The notes below the pieces were generated by a model. That model was not told the origin of the DNA and searched no databases. It worked only from the letters and a program-made list of their open reading frames with translations. The position numbers and the translations under genes are program-made. Positions 7,188 to 17,987 of a stretch of DNA of 64,000 nt are shown here, one piece after another (position 1 is the first letter of the stretch; each line of letters opens with the position of its first letter). Origin of the DNA: Archaeoglobales archaeon (GTDB taxonomy: Archaea; Halobacteriota; Archaeoglobi; Archaeoglobales; Archaeoglobaceae); contig JASFYH010000005.1 of assembly GCA_030055595.1 (NCBI GenBank), positions 1-64,000 on the forward strand. Reading direction: 5' to 3'.

Positions 7188-7919
7188 ATGAAGGTAGTTT
7201 TCTCTCCTGAGTTCTATAGAGTTTACAGCCATGAACCCGCTGCAGAACCGGGAAGAATGGAAGCTATTGTAAAAGAGCTGAATAATTACGCTTTCGTTGA
7301 ACCAAAACCAGCAGAAGAAGTAGATGTATTACTCGTTCACACAAGAAGGCACTTCGAAGAGGTAAAAAGAGATCGAGATGTTTTTGAACTTGCGATGCTT
7401 GCTGTCGGTGGAGCATTGCTCTCAGCAGAGATCGCATTCGGAGAGCCAAGTTTTGCCCTAATAAGACCCCCAGGACACCATGCAAGCCCCGACAGTGCTT
7501 GGGGATTTTGCTACTTCAATAATGTCGCAATAGCGGTTAAAAAGTTATTGTTAGGGAAGAAGATCTCAAGAGCGGTAATTGTGGACTTCGATCTGCACTA
7601 TGGTGATGGAACCGCAAATACTTTCAGGGATGAGCCAAGAGTAAGATACTACCACATGAGTGGAAGAAACATAGAAGGGATCTTGGAATTCCTTGAAAAA
7701 TACGAATACGACGTCATCGCGGTTTCAGCTGGCTTTGATAGGCACAGAGATGACTGGGGAGGACTGTTGGATACAGAAGATTACACTGAAATTGGCAAGA
7801 TCATCAGGGATCTTGCCGAAGAAAAATGCAAAGGTAGAAGATTCGCGGTTCTTGAAGGCGGATACAACCATGAAGTCCTTGGGAGAAACGTCAAAGCTTT
7901 CTTGAGAGGGTTTGACTAA
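7188..7919 (+). CDS. short HDAC-superfamily (AcuC/acetylpolyamine-type) amidohydrolase
   Basis: Zn-dependent deacetylase fold. Present are the active-site pair RPPGHHAS, WGFCYFNNVAIA, the metal-ligand strand VIVDFDLHYGDGT (Asp and His) and a second ligand Asp in SAGFDRHRDDWGG, followed by a C-terminal VLEGGYN. At 243 residues it is roughly 100 shorter than usual family members (about 340); the N terminus and the loop after DGTANTF are trimmed. The substrate could be an acetylated protein, polyamine or small amide. A TTTAAAA box near 7157-7163 predicts a leaderless ATG. Its last 4 bases overlap the convergent gene. Confidence 0.8.
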   Translation: MKVVFSPEFYRVYSHEPAAEPGRMEAIVKELNNYAFVEPKPAEEVDVLLVHTRRHFEEVKRDRDVFELAMLAVGGALLSAEIAFGEPSFALIRPPGHHASPDSAWGFCYFNNVAIAVKKLLLGKKISRAVIVDFDLHYGDGTANTFRDEPRVRYYHMSGRNIEGILEFLEKYEYDVIAVSAGFDRHRDDWGGLLDTEDYTEIGKIIRDLAEEKCKGRRFAVLEGGYNHEVLGRNVKAFLRGFD

Positions 7920-8266
7920 AATTGCTCTCTCAACCTTCTGACCTCTCTAAGGAATTCTTCTAACGGCATTTTTTCTATTCTCTCAATGATTTTGAAAATT
8001 TCTTCAAGGTTATAAACATCTTTACTTACGTATCCCAAGTCCTTTAAGAGTTTCGAAGCGTGAAATCTTGCTTCACCAATGTCTCCTTGCACTTTTACAG
8101 CCAAAGGAACTGGTTCTCGAACCGCAAAAAGTGATTTATTTTCAGAGGTAAAGGCGATCTCTGTTATGACTCCCGCATCAAAGAACTTTTTCATCTTTCT
8201 TAGGTAATCGATGAGCTCTTCTGAATTTCCTTTAACGATCTCTTCGAAATACGCATATTCAGTCAT
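7916..8266 (-). CDS. hypothetical protein, unrecognised family
   Basis: About 116 residues, acidic and basic in alternation, with no membrane segment or cysteines. The N-terminal half reads as helices (EEIVKGNSEELIDYLRKMKKFF), the middle as beta strands (GVITEIAFTSENKSLFAV, PVPLAVKVQGDIGEARF) and the end as helices (EEIFKIIERIEKMPLEEFLREVRRLREQF). I do not recognise it. The ATG at 8266 is preferred; GAGGAGG about 15 bases upstream, inside the end of the preceding gene, can serve as its ribosome-binding site. It overlaps that gene by 8 bases, so the two are probably made together, and overlaps the convergent HDAC-like gene by 4. Confidence 0.55.
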   Translation of the reverse strand: MTEYAYFEEIVKGNSEELIDYLRKMKKFFDAGVITEIAFTSENKSLFAVREPVPLAVKVQGDIGEARFHASKLLKDLGYVSKDVYNLEEIFKIIERIEKMPLEEFLREVRRLREQF

Positions 8267-8609
8267 TTCCACTCAGCCTCCTCAGTGCACCCATTACTCG
8301 ATCTTCGTCAATAAATGCTATGATCTTTCTCGCCCCCTTCTGGAATACGATCGTTTCTCCATTCACCACAGCATACCCCAAACAATTTTCACTTGGAACT
8401 ATGAGATCTATCAGCTTCCAGACTTCTTCAGCGAAGTCTTCAGGAACCCCAAGAACCGAAAGTGTCTCACCAACAACAATTACTCTATTTGTATCTAAGA
8501 TCCTTGCTAACTTTTCTGCTTCCACGCCTCCATTTTCGGACGTGGATATATAAGCTTTCTGATGCCTCGGAAATAATGAATTTGTCCGCAGATCAGTTAA
8601 TTCTACCAC
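8259..8609 (-). CDS. hypothetical protein, unrecognised family
   Basis: A 116-residue soluble protein with alternating strands and helices (RVIVVGETLSVLGVPEDFAEEVWKLIDLIV, AVVNGETIVFQKGARKIIAFIDEDRV). No cofactor motif is evident. It begins with GTG; the ATTTAAAT at 8629-8636 lies about 24 bases upstream and supports a leaderless GTG start. It is translationally coupled to the next gene (8-base overlap). The pair probably acts together, and both are convergent with the HDAC-like gene, but function is unknown. Confidence 0.55.
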   Translation of the reverse strand: MVELTDLRTNSLFPRHQKAYISTSENGGVEAEKLARILDTNRVIVVGETLSVLGVPEDFAEEVWKLIDLIVPSENCLGYAVVNGETIVFQKGARKIIAFIDEDRVMGALRRLSGND

Positions 8610-8736
8610 AAAAAATCAATCAATTCGATTTAAATGAGCACAACTAAAACAGCCAAAATTTTAAAATTTGTTTTTGATCTTATGTTAAGTCCAATGAATT
8701 AGAAAATGTTATTTAATCTTAGAACTCCCTAAAACC

Positions 8737-9693
8737 ATGCCAGACGACATGTTTGTAGTAGGACATAAAAATCCAGACACCGATAGTGTGTGTTCTGCGA
8801 TCTCTTTTGCATTCCTTTGGAACAAGTGGAAAGAAAAAGGACTATCAAGCAAACTCAAGCTCGAATTCAACGCCTTGCCAGCGGTTCAGGGAGACCTGAA
8901 TGCTGAGACAAGATTCGTCCTCGAGAGATTCGGTTTAAACGCTCCAGAGAAACTCACTGATGCTTCTGGCAAAAAAGTAGCTCTTGTTGATCACTCTGAA
9001 AGAGCTCAGAGCCTTGAGAATCTGGAGAAGGCGGAGATCGTTGCAATTGTCGATCACCACAAACTCGGAGATATAACTACCCCCAATCCGATTCTATTCG
9101 TAAATCTACCTGTTGGGTGCACTGCGACTGTTTTAAAGCTTCTTTACGACAAAACAGGGGTAGAAATTCCAAAAAACATTGCAGGGATCATGCTGGCTTC
9201 GATTCTCAGCGACACCGTGATCTTCAAGTCTGCAACAACAACCGAGCTCGATAAAAAAGTTGCTGAAGAACTTGCGAAGATCGCTGGAGTTGAAGACATG
9301 GTTAAATTCGGTATTGAAGTAAAAGCGAAACTTTCAGAAGTCGAAGGGATGTCTGCAAAGGAAATACTCATGAGGGATTTCAAGGACTTCAACATGAGTG
9401 GCAAAAAGATCGGAATAGGGCAGATCGAACTTCTGGATCTTTCGCTGATCGAGGGAAAAAAGGAGGAGATCTACAAAGAACTGATGAACAAAAAAAAGGA
9501 AGGTTATCACAGCGTTCTTTTTATGCTAACAGACATAATAAAGGAAGGAACGGAGTTGCTGATCGTTACAGACGATCCAAAGGTAGTTGAGAAGGCATTT
9601 GGGAAAAAGCTTGAAGGAGAGAGCATTTGGTTGGAAAAAGTTATGAGCAGAAAAAAACAGCTCGTTCCACCGCTAGAAAAGGCATTCTCCTAA
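8737..9693 (+). CDS. ppaC: manganese-dependent inorganic pyrophosphatase (family II)
   Basis: Hydrolyses pyrophosphate to phosphate. The 318-residue DHH-family protein has the N-terminal metal motif VVGHKNPDTDSVCSA at residues 6-20, a DHS in place of the DHH-like second site (ALVDHSERAQ) and VAIVDHHKLGD, then the C-terminal DHHA2 domain ending in RKKQLVPPLEKAF, whose RKKQ segment binds substrate in family II enzymes. Length matches (about 310). TTATTTAATC near 8709-8718 lies about 23 bases before the ATG. It ends by overlapping the convergent radical SAM gene by 4 bases. Confidence 0.93.
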   Translation: MPDDMFVVGHKNPDTDSVCSAISFAFLWNKWKEKGLSSKLKLEFNALPAVQGDLNAETRFVLERFGLNAPEKLTDASGKKVALVDHSERAQSLENLEKAEIVAIVDHHKLGDITTPNPILFVNLPVGCTATVLKLLYDKTGVEIPKNIAGIMLASILSDTVIFKSATTTELDKKVAEELAKIAGVEDMVKFGIEVKAKLSEVEGMSAKEILMRDFKDFNMSGKKIGIGQIELLDLSLIEGKKEEIYKELMNKKKEGYHSVLFMLTDIIKEGTELLIVTDDPKVVEKAFGKKLEGESIWLEKVMSRKKQLVPPLEKAFS

Positions 9694-10472
9694 ATTTTTA
9701 GATCCCCAAATCCAGAGGTAAACTCGACACCCTTAGCTTTGCAAAGCTCCTTGAGTCTATTCGCAATCCCTATCCAATCAGTATTTTTAGCCTTCTCTGC
9801 AAGTTCTTTTGCAAAACCCGACATATAGGGTTTTACTCTATACTTGTCGTAATAGAGTAAACTATTTGTTGCTTTTGCAATCTCAACGATTCCATTAAAA
9901 CTTTCCTCGCTAATCTCTGGGATAATTGGTCCTAAGAAGATCCATGTTTTAATTCCCTCAGCAGAGAGCTTTTCTAAAGCCTTTACCCTATCGCTTGGAG
10001 GTGATGCTCCCGGCTCTACAATTTTTGAGATTCTCTCGTTAAGCGTTGTGATTGTGAATCCAACGTCTACCAGCCCTTTTTTCGCACACAACAGCTCAAG
10101 ATCACGCAAAACGAGAGAGCTTTTTGTCTGAATGCTGACTTTGAAGTTGTTCTCCAGAAGAATTCGCAATAATTCTCTTGTCAGTTTTGTCTCAGCTTCA
10201 ATGGGTTGGTAGGCATCAGTGATCGTGCTAAGTCCGACTAATCCTTTCTTCTTCCTTCTTAATTCCCTTGCAAGGATCTCAGCAATGTTCTCCTTTACAA
10301 CAACGATCTTACCCCAGTTCTTGCCAATTCTCGGCTCACAGTAAAGCCTTGCATAGCAGTATATACAGCCATGGGAACAGCCGATGTAGGGATTGAGTGT
10401 GTAATCCAATCCGGGAAGGTTGCTCTTTCCGAGAGCACTCGAAACTCTTTTTCGCTCTATAAGAAGCTCCAT
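9690..10472 (-). CDS. SPL-family radical SAM protein
   Basis: A 260-residue radical SAM protein with the cluster motif CSHGCIYCY at about residues 32-40, in the context LNPYIGCSHGCIYCYAR shared by the spore-photoproduct-lyase-like (Rv2578c-type) branch. The family uses a 5'-deoxyadenosyl radical; the true spore lyase repairs thymine dimers, but most archaeal relatives have no proven substrate. It overlaps the 3' end of nreA by 16 bases, so it is co-translated with a DNA-repair gene, which makes a repair or nucleic-acid role plausible. No C-terminal extra cluster domain is visible. Confidence 0.85.
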   Translation of the reverse strand: MELLIERKRVSSALGKSNLPGLDYTLNPYIGCSHGCIYCYARLYCEPRIGKNWGKIVVVKENIAEILARELRRKKKGLVGLSTITDAYQPIEAETKLTRELLRILLENNFKVSIQTKSSLVLRDLELLCAKKGLVDVGFTITTLNERISKIVEPGASPPSDRVKALEKLSAEGIKTWIFLGPIIPEISEESFNGIVEIAKATNSLLYYDKYRVKPYMSGFAKELAEKAKNTDWIGIANRLKELCKAKGVEFTSGFGDLKI

Positions 10473-11662
10473 AACGTTTTCTGACCTCTAATGTGATCTA
10501 TTAACTTTGAATTCTTAACCCAGTTGTCAATTCCCGCCTTTGAAAAGCCCCTCAAATAATCCAAAGCCTCTTCGAGTGTGTTGAACTCAATGAATTTTTG
10601 ATTAAAGCATTTTCTTAGCATTTCTCTGACAAACCAGACGCCTATGGGAATCTTAAATCCCGGATAGATCTCTCTCCATACTATTGCTCCCGCCTGTCGC
10701 CCTATTTTCCTTAAATACTCTGTGGTTGCGAGTCTTGAAGCGTAATAACATCCACCAAGCGAGGCGTAAGTCCTTCTGCCTCTATGATCTTCCCAGTCCG
10801 TCTCTATGAACATCTCATTGCCGAAATTCCATGTCGTCTGCGGGAACCAAGCTTCACCCCACTCAAAGCACCATGTTTGTGGAGTTAAGATCACCATGAA
10901 AAGATTGCTCTTCTCTTTAAGAACGAAAACCCTGTAGTGGTCCAAGTTCTCAAAGTGCTTTAAATATTCAATTATTTGCTTCGAAATCGAGTCATCCACC
11001 GCTGTTATCGCCCACCTTGTCGGAACGAGCTTCCTTCTTACTCCGAGAGCTCCTGCGGAGAGCAATTTTTGAATATGAGAGACTGCAATTCCTTCTTCAT
11101 ACAAAAGCCTCATAGCTTCGAATGCTCCAAGATCAGTGCTTTCATAGACTTCTTCAACTACCCTCGGAGCTTTTGGAGTGCTACAGATTCGAACGTCTTT
11201 TGCTGGCGCGGAAGGACCCATTGGTGGTGTAGAATCATCGAATAAAACCTTTGGTGTGGGTGGTTTCTCAAATATAACTTCGAGCTCCACTGGTTTCTCG
11301 TAGAGGCTTATTTCCTGCAGAATGTCCGCTTCTCTTGATCTCGGGTTTCTCACGTCTGCAATGAATTGCCCATGGATCAGGGAGTAGCGAAAATCGAGTA
11401 TTTTCTCTATGGGCATTTCCCCCCAAAGCTCGGGTTTGTCGTAAAGCGTTGTATCGCCCACAACTGGAGGCACCGCTGGGCAAACTCTAACCTTTGGATA
11501 ATTTGCTCTTCCAACGAACAAAGCTGGCGGAGATGAGCCGAAGATTTCTTTTAAGTTAAAATCAACCTTAATTCTGTAGCCTGAGAGCATCGGGCAATAA
11601 GGAAGATTGCAAAGCATTCTACCTCTGCAGAGAATGCAAAGCTTTGGATCGAGATTTTGCAC
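10457..11662 (-). CDS. nreA: Nre-family archaeal DNA repair protein
   Basis: About 401 residues. Starts with a zinc-finger-like cluster CILCRGRMLCNLPYCPM, continues with FVGRANYPKVRVCPAVPP and the long conserved domain containing STPKAPRVVEEVYE, TRWAITAVDDSIS and GGCYYASRLATTEYL, all characteristic of archaeal NreA/NreB proteins, implicated in repair of DNA damage in Haloferax. The C terminus QKTLWSFL is a PCNA-interacting motif (QxxLxxF). I chose GTG at 11662 rather than a TTG 14 codons upstream because the AT-rich TTTAAA at 11682-11687 would lie inside the longer gene and is properly placed for a leaderless start at 11662. Confidence 0.88.
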   Translation of the reverse strand: MQNLDPKLCILCRGRMLCNLPYCPMLSGYRIKVDFNLKEIFGSSPPALFVGRANYPKVRVCPAVPPVVGDTTLYDKPELWGEMPIEKILDFRYSLIHGQFIADVRNPRSREADILQEISLYEKPVELEVIFEKPPTPKVLFDDSTPPMGPSAPAKDVRICSTPKAPRVVEEVYESTDLGAFEAMRLLYEEGIAVSHIQKLLSAGALGVRRKLVPTRWAITAVDDSISKQIIEYLKHFENLDHYRVFVLKEKSNLFMVILTPQTWCFEWGEAWFPQTTWNFGNEMFIETDWEDHRGRRTYASLGGCYYASRLATTEYLRKIGRQAGAIVWREIYPGFKIPIGVWFVREMLRKCFNQKFIEFNTLEEALDYLRGFSKAGIDNWVKNSKLIDHIRGQKTLWSFL

Positions 11663-11677
11663 AATAAGAGCCAGCAC

Positions 11678-11690
11678 AAAATTTAAAATC
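11678..11690. promoter_or_regulatory. single palindromic TATA box shared by nreA and the MFS gene
   Basis: The self-complementary core TTTAAA (11682-11687) is centred 22-23 bases from the nreA GTG at 11662 and 25-26 bases from the MFS GTG at 11710. No other TATA-like sequence lies between the two start codons, which are only 48 bases apart, so one TBP site probably drives both directions. This rests on start choices inferred from promoter position. Confidence 0.5.
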
Positions 11691-11709
11691 TTTTTTGTAT
11701 CCAAAGAAT

Positions 11710-12810
11710 GTGGAAAAAGCTCTCAGATTTGTTTTGCTAATGGGCATAGTCAGCATGCTTGGGGATACAACCTACGAGGGGGCAAGAAGTGTAATAGGCG
11801 CTTATCTTGCGACCTTTGGGATCACTGCTTTAATGCTCGGACTTGTTATCGGAATTGGTGAATTCCTGAGCTATGGATTCAGGATCTTTGCGGGATACTT
11901 TGCTGACAGATCTAAAAGATACTGGGCTTTTACCTTTGCGGGCTATGCCTTAATCCTTTCAATTCCGCTGATTGCACTCACCAATTCGCTTGAGATCATT
12001 CTTCTGCTCATAATTCTGGAAAGACTTGGAAAAGCTCTTCGCTCTCCCGCTCGCGACACACTTATTTCATTTGCAACAGCAAAGATTGGCAGAGGAAAAG
12101 GATTTGGGATTCACGAAGCTATTGATCAAATTGGTGCGGTTCTTGGGCCATTTATTTTCTTTGTTGTCCTATTCTTGGGCTACGGCTACAGAGAGGGTTT
12201 TCTAATTTTGTTCATTCCAACTATTCTGATGCTTTTAGTTCTCGTGAGTGCAAAGCAGAGCTATGTCGGTGAAGAAATTCCGAAAAAAGGTGAAGATAAG
12301 CTTACCAAAGCCTTTTGGCTTTACATAGTCTTCACGATCCTTGCTGTTGCGGGACTTGTGAATTTCCAGCTTTTGGCATATCATTTCAAGCTGAACTCCG
12401 TATTTTCAGATGAGCTCATTCCAATGCTATATGCTTTGGCAATGGGTGTAGATGCGATCTCCGCGCTTTTAGTCGGCAGAGCTTACGACAAATTAGGGCT
12501 GAAATGCCTTGTTTTGGTTCCAGTTTTAACTCCAATCTCCGTCATTTTATCCTTAGAAGCAAATCCGATTTTAGGCTTAATTCTTTTCGGCGCCATTGTA
12601 GGAATGCAAGAATCCGTGATGCGTGCGGGAGTGGCTGAGATAACTGGAGCGAGTAAAAGAGCAACCGCCTACGGAATTCTTAACACAGGCTTCGGCATCG
12701 GATTTCTCTTGGGAAGCTCTTTGATGGGCTTTCTTTACGATTTCTCGATAAGCTATCTAATTCTGTTTTCCCTTGCTTCTGAAATCTTAGCCTTCGGCAT
12801 TCTCGTGTTG

Positions 12811-12834
<24 letters not shown>
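11710..12834 (+). CDS. major facilitator superfamily transporter
   Basis: A 374-residue protein with about 11-12 transmembrane helices. The first loop GDTTYEGARSVIG and FRIFAGYFADRSKRYW match the MFS motif A region (GxxxDRxGRR-like), and ALRSPARDTLISFATAK the second conserved loop, as in a group of uncharacterised prokaryotic MFS permeases. Substrate unknown; drug, sugar or organic anion are all possible. GTG at 11710 is preferred to a TTG at 11695 because of the promoter at 11682-11687. Its last 24 bases overlap the convergent larE-like gene. Confidence 0.8.
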
Positions 12835-14767
<1,933 letters not shown>

Positions 14768-14825
14768 TTAAAAAGTTTCTTCCGATCACTGAAAGATTTA
14801 TTTCCAATGTGAGCGATCTAACAAT

Positions 14826-15158
14826 GTGAAACTACCACCTTCGATGAGGAGTAGAAAAAGATATATTGCCTTTAAGCTTATAAGTGAAGAAAGTGTTGAG
14901 GAGAAAGCGATAGCTGATGCAATGGTAAGAAATCTTACCAACTTGTTCGGTGAAGTCTCCGCAGTGGAGTGCGGATTAAAGCTTGAGAAATTCGATGGAG
15001 AAAAAGGGATCGTGAGGTGCAATCTCGAAGCATTGGATAGGGTTATGATAGCTATGACGTTAGTTGACCGGATAGGAGAAAAGAACGTTGGTATAATCAC
15101 CTTAGGGATAAGCGGAAGCTTGCGAGGCTGTAATAAAAAATTGGAGGTGTTAACATGA
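14826..15158 (+). CDS. rnp2: ribonuclease P protein component 2 (Pop5 homolog)
   Basis: Protein subunit of RNase P, which trims tRNA 5' leaders. The 110-residue protein starts MKLPPSMRSRKRYIAFKLIS and ends with the LGISGSLRGCNKK segment typical of archaeal Pop5. It opens the archaeal superoperon rnp2-psmA-SBDS-rrp4-rrp41-rrp42, an arrangement conserved in many euryarchaea. The start is GTG, about 26 bases after ATTTATTT at 14796-14803, so it is leaderless. Its stop overlaps the psmA start by 4 bases. Confidence 0.92.
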   Translation: MKLPPSMRSRKRYIAFKLISEESVEEKAIADAMVRNLTNLFGEVSAVECGLKLEKFDGEKGIVRCNLEALDRVMIAMTLVDRIGEKNVGIITLGISGSLRGCNKKLEVLT

Positions 15159-15898
15159 ATCTACCACAAATGGGGTATGATAGGGCGATAACAGTCTTTA
15201 GTCCTGATGGGAGACTGTTCCAAGTGGAGTATGCAAGAGAGGCGGTAAAACGCGGAGCAACCGCAGTTGGAATAAAGGTTGGAGAGGGTGTTATTCTCGT
15301 TGCAGACAAAAGGGTTGGAAGCAAATTGCTTGAAGCGGATACGATCGAGAAAATTTACAAAATAGACGAGCATATCTGTGCTGCGACTTCCGGATTAGTC
15401 GCTGATGCGAGAATTCTGATCGAGAGGGCAAGGATTGAGGCTCAAATAAACAGATTAACCTATGAAGAGCCCATAACGGTTAAAGAGCTTGCAAAGAAGA
15501 TCTGCGATTTCAAACAGCAGTTCACCCAATATGGCGGTGTTAGACCTTTTGGAGTCTCTTTACTGATCGCTGGCGTAGATAAAGTCCCAAAGTTATATGA
15601 GACGGATCCGAGTGGAGCTTTGCTCGAATACAAAGCCACAGCGATTGGAATGGGTAGAAATGTTGTTGTTGAATTCTTCGAGAAAGAATATCGGGAAGAT
15701 CTTAATTTCGAGGACGCTTTGATCTTGGCATTAGTTGCAATCGGCAAAAGCATTGAAAGTGAGATCAGTGCTAATGACATAGAAGTAGGCTACGTAAAGA
15801 CGGATGAAAAGCTATACAAAGAGATGACGGTAGAAGAGCTCAGAAAATACGTAGAAAAGGCTAATGAAAGGATTAAAGAAGAAATGAAGAAGGGCTAA
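15155..15898 (+). CDS. psmA: 20S proteasome alpha subunit
   Basis: Forms the outer rings of the 20S proteasome and gates entry of unfolded proteins. The 247-residue protein starts MNLPQMGYDRAITVFSPDGRLFQVEYAREAV, the alpha-type signature including the gate residues YDR and the DGRLFQVEYA helix. The beta subunit is not in the window, as is usual in euryarchaea. A GGAGGTG ribosome-binding site lies just before the ATG inside the end of rnp2 (4-base overlap). Confidence 0.97.
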   Translation: MNLPQMGYDRAITVFSPDGRLFQVEYAREAVKRGATAVGIKVGEGVILVADKRVGSKLLEADTIEKIYKIDEHICAATSGLVADARILIERARIEAQINRLTYEEPITVKELAKKICDFKQQFTQYGGVRPFGVSLLIAGVDKVPKLYETDPSGALLEYKATAIGMGRNVVVEFFEKEYREDLNFEDALILALVAIGKSIESEISANDIEVGYVKTDEKLYKEMTVEELRKYVEKANERIKEEMKKG

Positions 15899-15904
15899 AA
15901 GAGT

Positions 15905-16609
15905 ATGGTCTCTCTCGAGAAGGCGGTAATAGCGAGAATAAGAAAGGGTGGAAGCGACTACGAGATTTTCGTTGATCCCTATTTAGCGAGAGATCTAAAA
16001 GAGGGCAAGGAAGTGGACTTTGAAGAACTTCTGGCAGTTGAAGAGGTATTTAAGAACTCCAAAAAAGGGGAGAGAGCTTCTACAGAAGAACTTCAGAAGG
16101 TTTTCGGGACAGTAAATCCAAGAGAGATTGCAAGGATCATAATAACGGAAGGTGAAGTTCAGATCACCGCAGAACAGAGAAAAGAAATGCTTGAGGCAAA
16201 GAAAAAGCAGATCGTAACTTTCATTAGTAGAAATTCGATCGATCCAAGAACAAATGCTCCCCATCCGCCCGCAAGAATTGAGATGGCTCTTGAAGAGGCG
16301 AGAGTCCATGTGGATATATTCAAGTCCGTAGAGGCACAAATAAAAGATATTATAAAGGCTTTAAAGCCAATCCTGCCATTGAAGTTCGAAGAAATGGAGA
16401 TTGCAATAAAAATCCCGCCAGAATACACGGGAAAGGCAATTTCAGCGCTTTATAACTTTGGTGGTGTTACTAAAGAAGAGTGGCAAAGAGATGGAAGCTG
16501 GATCTGTGTAATGAGAATTCCTTCCGGAATGTATGGAGAGTTAATGGATCTATTGGGGCGAATAAGTAAAGGTGAAGCCTTGACGAAGATCTTGAGGAGG
16601 ATAGGATGA
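15905..16609 (+). CDS. sdo1: ribosome maturation protein SBDS homolog
   Basis: The archaeal Shwachman-Bodian-Diamond syndrome protein; with an EFL1-like partner in eukaryotes it frees the 60S subunit from its anti-association factor. The 234-residue protein shows the three-domain layout: N-terminal domain ([18 protein letters not shown]), a helical middle with [21 protein letters not shown], and a ferredoxin-like C domain ([19 protein letters not shown]). It sits between psmA and the exosome genes as in other archaea, with 6 bases to psmA and a 4-base overlap to rrp4. Confidence 0.95.
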   Translation: MVSLEKAVIARIRKGGSDYEIFVDPYLARDLKEGKEVDFEELLAVEEVFKNSKKGERASTEELQKVFGTVNPREIARIIITEGEVQITAEQRKEMLEAKKKQIVTFISRNSIDPRTNAPHPPARIEMALEEARVHVDIFKSVEAQIKDIIKALKPILPLKFEEMEIAIKIPPEYTGKAISALYNFGGVTKEEWQRDGSWICVMRIPSGMYGELMDLLGRISKGEALTKILRRIG

Positions 16610-17271
16610 GAAAGATCGTCCTTCCGGGAGATTTGATTTCAACGAATCCCAAGGTAGCAGGTTATGGGACTTATGTAGAAGGGGATAAAGTTTATGCGAA
16701 GATCATTGGTATCTTTGAGCAGGCGGATAACTCTATCAGAGTAATACCGCTTAAAGGTAAATATAGTCCTTCAGTGGGGGATACGATCATCGGGATCGTT
16801 AGAGAAGTTGCTTCTAACGGTTGGAATGTTGACATAAATTCTCCATATCAAGCCTTTTTACCTTTGGGAGAGAATCCTGAAACTAAACCTGGAAAGAAAC
16901 TGAATGATGTGCTTGATATTGGGGATGCGATCATAGCAAAAGTTTTGAGCATAGATCCGAGAATGAGAGTTACGATTAGCATGAAAGATAAGATCTGCAG
17001 AGCTATAAGGTTTGGCAGAATAGTTGCAATAAATCCCGCGAGGGTCCCAAGAGTTATAGGAAAGAAGGGTAGCATGATCAAGCTCATAAAGTCCGAGCTT
17101 GAGGTTCAGATTGTAGTTGGTCAGAATGGTTTGATCTGGCTGAATGGAGATCGTAGAAAAGTTGCAATTGCTGAAGAAGTTGTTTACCTGATCGAAGAGG
17201 GGGCACACACGGAAGGACTAACAGATCGAGTAGGGGAATTTATAAGGAGGAGAAAAGATGTCCAGACCTGA
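16606..17271 (+). CDS. rrp4: exosome RNA-binding subunit Rrp4
   Basis: Cap subunit of the archaeal exosome that binds RNA and feeds it to the Rrp41/Rrp42 ring. The 221-residue protein has an N-terminal domain, an S1 domain ([20 protein letters not shown]) and a KH-like domain with [15 protein letters not shown]. It starts with ATG overlapping the SBDS stop and overlaps rrp41 by 14 bases, so the exosome subunits are translated in series. Confidence 0.95.
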   Translation: MRKIVLPGDLISTNPKVAGYGTYVEGDKVYAKIIGIFEQADNSIRVIPLKGKYSPSVGDTIIGIVREVASNGWNVDINSPYQAFLPLGENPETKPGKKLNDVLDIGDAIIAKVLSIDPRMRVTISMKDKICRAIRFGRIVAINPARVPRVIGKKGSMIKLIKSELEVQIVVGQNGLIWLNGDRRKVAIAEEVVYLIEEGAHTEGLTDRVGEFIRRRKDVQT

Positions 17272-17986
17272 TAAATTTATTGTTGATGGAAAGAGGCTTG
17301 ATGGAAGACTTCCCGACCAGTTAAGACCTATAAAGATTGAAGTGGATGTTCTTAAAAGAGCGGATGGTTCTTGTTATATAGAAATGGGGAAGAACAAGGT
17401 AGTAGCAGCGGTTTATGGTCCAAGAGAAGCTTTTCCAAGGCATATTCAGGATCCAAGCAAAGTTGTGGTGCGTTATCGCTATAACATGGCTCCTTTCAGC
17501 GTTGAAGAAAGAAAACGCCCCGGACCAGATCGAAGAAGCGTTGAGATCTCTAAGGTCAGCAAAGAAGCTTTTGAGACGATCATAATGAAAGAGTTATTCC
17601 CAAGAAGCGTTGTGGACATATTCGTTGAAGTTTTACAAGCGGATGCGGGAAGCAGAACCGCTTGCATAAATGCTGCGAGTGTTGCATTGGTGGATGCGGG
17701 AATTCCGGTTAAGGGTATGCTGACTTCTGTAGCGGTTGCAAAAGTCGATGGAACTCTGGTTCTGGATCCAATGAAAGAAGAAGACAACTTTGGCGATGCT
17801 GATATGCCCTTTGCCTTCCTGATCAGAGGGGGGAAAATCGAATCAATTGCACTGCTTCAGATGGATGGAAGAATGACTAAAGCGGAGATCAAAGATGCAA
17901 TAGCTTTAGCTAAAAAAGGTGCGATGGAGATCTACAATCTTCAAAGGGAAGCTATAATGAAACAATTTGTTGAGGAGGAGGAATAA
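17258..17986 (+). CDS. rrp41: exosome catalytic subunit Rrp41
   Basis: Phosphorolytic 3'-5' exoribonuclease and tailing enzyme, RNase PH family. The 242-residue protein has the RNA/phosphate-binding arginines in [10 protein letters not shown] (86-94) and the catalytic Asp D180 in NFGDADMPF, the position known in A. fulgidus and Sulfolobus Rrp41. ATG at 17258 is preceded by AAGGAGGAG inside rrp4. It is followed directly by rrp42, with which it forms the hexameric ring. Confidence 0.96.
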   Translation: MSRPDKFIVDGKRLDGRLPDQLRPIKIEVDVLKRADGSCYIEMGKNKVVAAVYGPREAFPRHIQDPSKVVVRYRYNMAPFSVEERKRPGPDRRSVEISKVSKEAFETIIMKELFPRSVVDIFVEVLQADAGSRTACINAASVALVDAGIPVKGMLTSVAVAKVDGTLVLDPMKEEDNFGDADMPFAFLIRGGKIESIALLQMDGRMTKAEIKDAIALAKKGAMEIYNLQREAIMKQFVEEEE

Positions 17987-17987
17987 A

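Noticed and set aside
8639-8706. 22-codon frame before ppaC
   Set aside because: No TATA at the proper distance and no composition signal; it overlaps the ppaC promoter.
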